Shown in pieces: positions 16,178-16,909 of a stretch of DNA of 16,909 nt; within the stretch, counting starts at the first letter, position 1; the number at the start of each line of letters is the position of its first letter. The position numbers were made by a program, and so were the translations under genes. Origin of the DNA: Sphingomonadales bacterium (GTDB lineage: Bacteria; Pseudomonadota; Alphaproteobacteria; Sphingomonadales; Sphingomonadaceae). Location of the stretch: the NCBI GenBank assembly GCA_027489295.1, contig JAIYAA010000333.1, positions 1-16,909 of the forward strand, written 5' to 3'. The notes beneath the pieces were generated by a model, which saw only the letters and a program-made list of their open reading frames with translations, was not told the DNA's origin and did not search any database.

Positions 16178-16183
16178 ACTATA
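16178..16183 (-). promoter_or_regulatory. Candidate -10 box of the porin gene
   Basis: On the minus strand this reads TATAGT, one mismatch from the TATAAT consensus, about 50 bases before the porin ATG. Upstream, TTGCGT lies at 15-base and CTTGCG at 16-base spacing; both are poor -35 elements, suggesting an activated or weak promoter. The box shares bases with the left arm of the proposed metal operator. Confidence 0.45.
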
Positions 16184-16197
16184 CCCTAGGGGGGTAT
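16181..16197. promoter_or_regulatory. Candidate operator of the RcnR-like metal sensor (G6 tract with inverted arms)
   Basis: ATACCC-TAGGG-GGGTAT, 17 bases: perfect six-base inverted arms with a run of six G at 16189-16194. Operators of the CsoR/RcnR family are AT-ended inverted repeats around G/C tracts; E. coli RcnR uses TACT-G6-N-AGTA. The site lies 27 bases before the sensor start and overlaps the porin -10, so a bound repressor would block the porin and could regulate itself. A second TATCAC at 16154-16159 repeats the sequence just after the operator (16195-16200). Confidence 0.6.
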
Positions 16198-16224
16198 CAC
16201 GCAAGCAAAACGGAAGGGCCGAGA

Positions 16225-16503
16225 ATGAGCCATGTCGCGCGAGAAAAGCAGAAGCTGCTCAACCGATTGAAAAGGCTGCGCGGCCAGATCGAGGCGATCG
16301 AGCGCGCGGTGGATGCCGATGCCGAATGCGCGCGCGTGCTGCAGCAGGCGACCGCCTGCCGGGGCGCACTCGACGGCTTTATCGCCGAGGTGATCGAGGA
16401 CCATATCCGCGAGCACATGCTGGAACCCGATGCCGCGCCGGACGATCCCAAGGTGCAAGCGGCCGAGGAACTGGTCGCGATTGTCCACAGCTATCTCACC
16501 TGA
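16225..16503 (+). CDS. RcnR-like nickel/cobalt-sensing transcriptional repressor (CsoR/RcnR/FrmR family)
   Basis: A 92-residue all-helical DNA-binding regulator of the DUF156 family, which acts as a tetramer and releases DNA on binding its signal. It starts MSHVAREKQKL, close to E. coli RcnR (MSHTIRDKQKL). The metal ligands fall at the same positions: His3, Cys35 in DAECARVLQQ, His60 and His64 in EDHIREHML. This H-C-H-H set is the nickel/cobalt fingerprint; copper CsoR would have a second Cys in place of His64, and formaldehyde FrmR has Pro2. Arg14, Lys16, Arg17 and Arg19 in NRLKRLRGQ are positioned for DNA contact. An extra Cys45 is not part of the set. GGAAGG sits 7 bases before ATG 16225. 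It diverges from the porin and is followed 13 bases on by a kinase gene. No RcnA-type efflux gene is visible. Confidence 0.9.
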   Translation: MSHVAREKQKLLNRLKRLRGQIEAIERAVDADAECARVLQQATACRGALDGFIAEVIEDHIREHMLEPDAAPDDPKVQAAEELVAIVHSYLT

Positions 16504-16516
16504 ACGGAGCCGCGCC

Positions 16517-16909
16517 ATGCAGACCAGCCTTGCCGACCGCGCTGCCGCGCTGCTGGGCACGCCCGTCTCCGCTGCCGCGGCGCTTTCCGGCGGGGACCTT
16601 TCCGCCGTCCACCGGTTGCGGCTGGCGGACGGCGGGAGCGCGATCGCCAAGCAGGGGCCGATGGTCTCCGTCGAGGCCGACATGCTCGCCGCGATTGCCG
16701 CGAGCGGAGCGCCGGCACCGGCCGTGCTCGGGATCGGCGAAGACCTGCTTCTGATCGAGGAAATGCCGAACGACGGCCAGCTCGTCACCAGCTGGGACAG
16801 CCTGGCGACGACGCTGCGCACCCTCCACGCAGCCACCGGGCGAACCTATGGCTGGCATGCCGATTATGCCTTCGGGCGCGTCGCCATTCCCAACGGGCAT
16901 ACCAGCAAC
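16517..16909 (+). CDS. Fructosamine-kinase-family protein (FN3K-like), N-terminal part
   Basis: 131 codons are visible; the frame is open to the window end, so the gene is cut off (family length ~260-290). The family phosphorylates sugar adducts on lysine side chains or free amines, which makes them unstable and so repairs glycation. Matching segments are ALSGGDLSAVHRLRL (residues 22-36, nucleotide loop), IAKQG with Lys45, EADMLAAIAASGAPAPAVLG (53-72), LLLIEEMP (hinge region), LATTLRTLHAATGRTYGW and the terminal IPNGHTSN. The catalytic loop lies beyond the window. The start is ATG 16517 with GGAG seven bases upstream. It lies 13 bases after the metal sensor gene on the same strand and is probably co-transcribed. 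A general aminoglycoside/choline-kinase-like phosphotransferase is the alternative. Confidence 0.85.
   Translation, partial: MQTSLADRAAALLGTPVSAAAALSGGDLSAVHRLRLADGGSAIAKQGPMVSVEADMLAAIAASGAPAPAVLGIGEDLLLIEEMPNDGQLVTSWDSLATTLRTLHAATGRTYGWHADYAFGRVAIPNGHTSN

Noticed and set aside
16225..16503. Reading the regulator as a formaldehyde sensor (FrmR) or copper sensor (CsoR)
   Set aside because: FrmR has Pro2 and lacks His3/His64; CsoR has Cys in the fourth ligand position. The observed His3, Cys35, His60 and His64 fit RcnR better.
15597..16754. 385-codon plus-strand frame spanning the porin start, intergenic region and RcnR-like gene
   Set aside because: It is antisense to the porin, out of frame with the sensor and kinase genes, and crosses a clear regulatory region.

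Overview
The window is high-GC DNA with tightly packed genes. It looks like the chromosome of an alphaproteobacterium, most probably a sphingomonad (Sphingomonas or a relative). The case rests on protein resemblance and gene order: a PpiD-type chaperone fused by overlap to trpE, trpD-trpC-moaC, a cobA/DUF2849/cysI/DUF934/cysH sulfur cluster, an OprB-like porin, and small secreted proteins of a kind common in sphingomonads. I see no rRNA, tRNA, CRISPR array, insertion sequence, prophage or attachment site. No gap between genes exceeds about 120 bases, so no stretch over 300 bases lacks a gene.

Layout. Positions 1-660 are the C-terminal part of an M17 leucyl aminopeptidase. It converges on a minus-strand pair: tpiA (first) and a membrane GGDEF-EAL protein (second), 638-3396. 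Diverging from tpiA is a plus-strand unit of a PpiD/SurA-like periplasmic folding protein and trpE, whose reading frames overlap by 4 bases. A short secreted protein on the minus strand (6968-7378) then interrupts the tryptophan genes. They resume with trpG, a second small secreted protein, trpD, trpC and moaC (7490-10816); the last three overlap by ATGA.

From about 10894 to 14794 is an assimilatory sulfate-reduction operon: cobA (siroheme precursor synthesis), DUF2849, cysI (siroheme/4Fe-4S sulfite reductase), DUF934 and cysH (PAPS/APS reductase). Four of the five junctions overlap or lie within 3 bases. The logic is self-contained: cobA feeds the siroheme of CysI, CysH makes sulfite, and CysI makes sulfide. 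The two DUF proteins are conserved partners of unknown mechanism, and no CysJ flavoprotein is present.

The right end is the least ordinary part. A minus-strand OprB-like outer-membrane porin diverges from a small RcnR/CsoR-family metal sensor. The sensor carries the full His3-Cys35-His60-His64 fingerprint of nickel/cobalt RcnR. A near-palindromic G6-tract sequence between them (16181-16197) overlaps a good -10 box pointing at the porin and is a strong operator candidate. Behind the sensor, 13 bases downstream, starts a fructosamine-kinase-family protein cut off by the window end. A Ni/Co-responsive switch over a porin and a deglycation-type kinase is the best candidate here for an undescribed arrangement.
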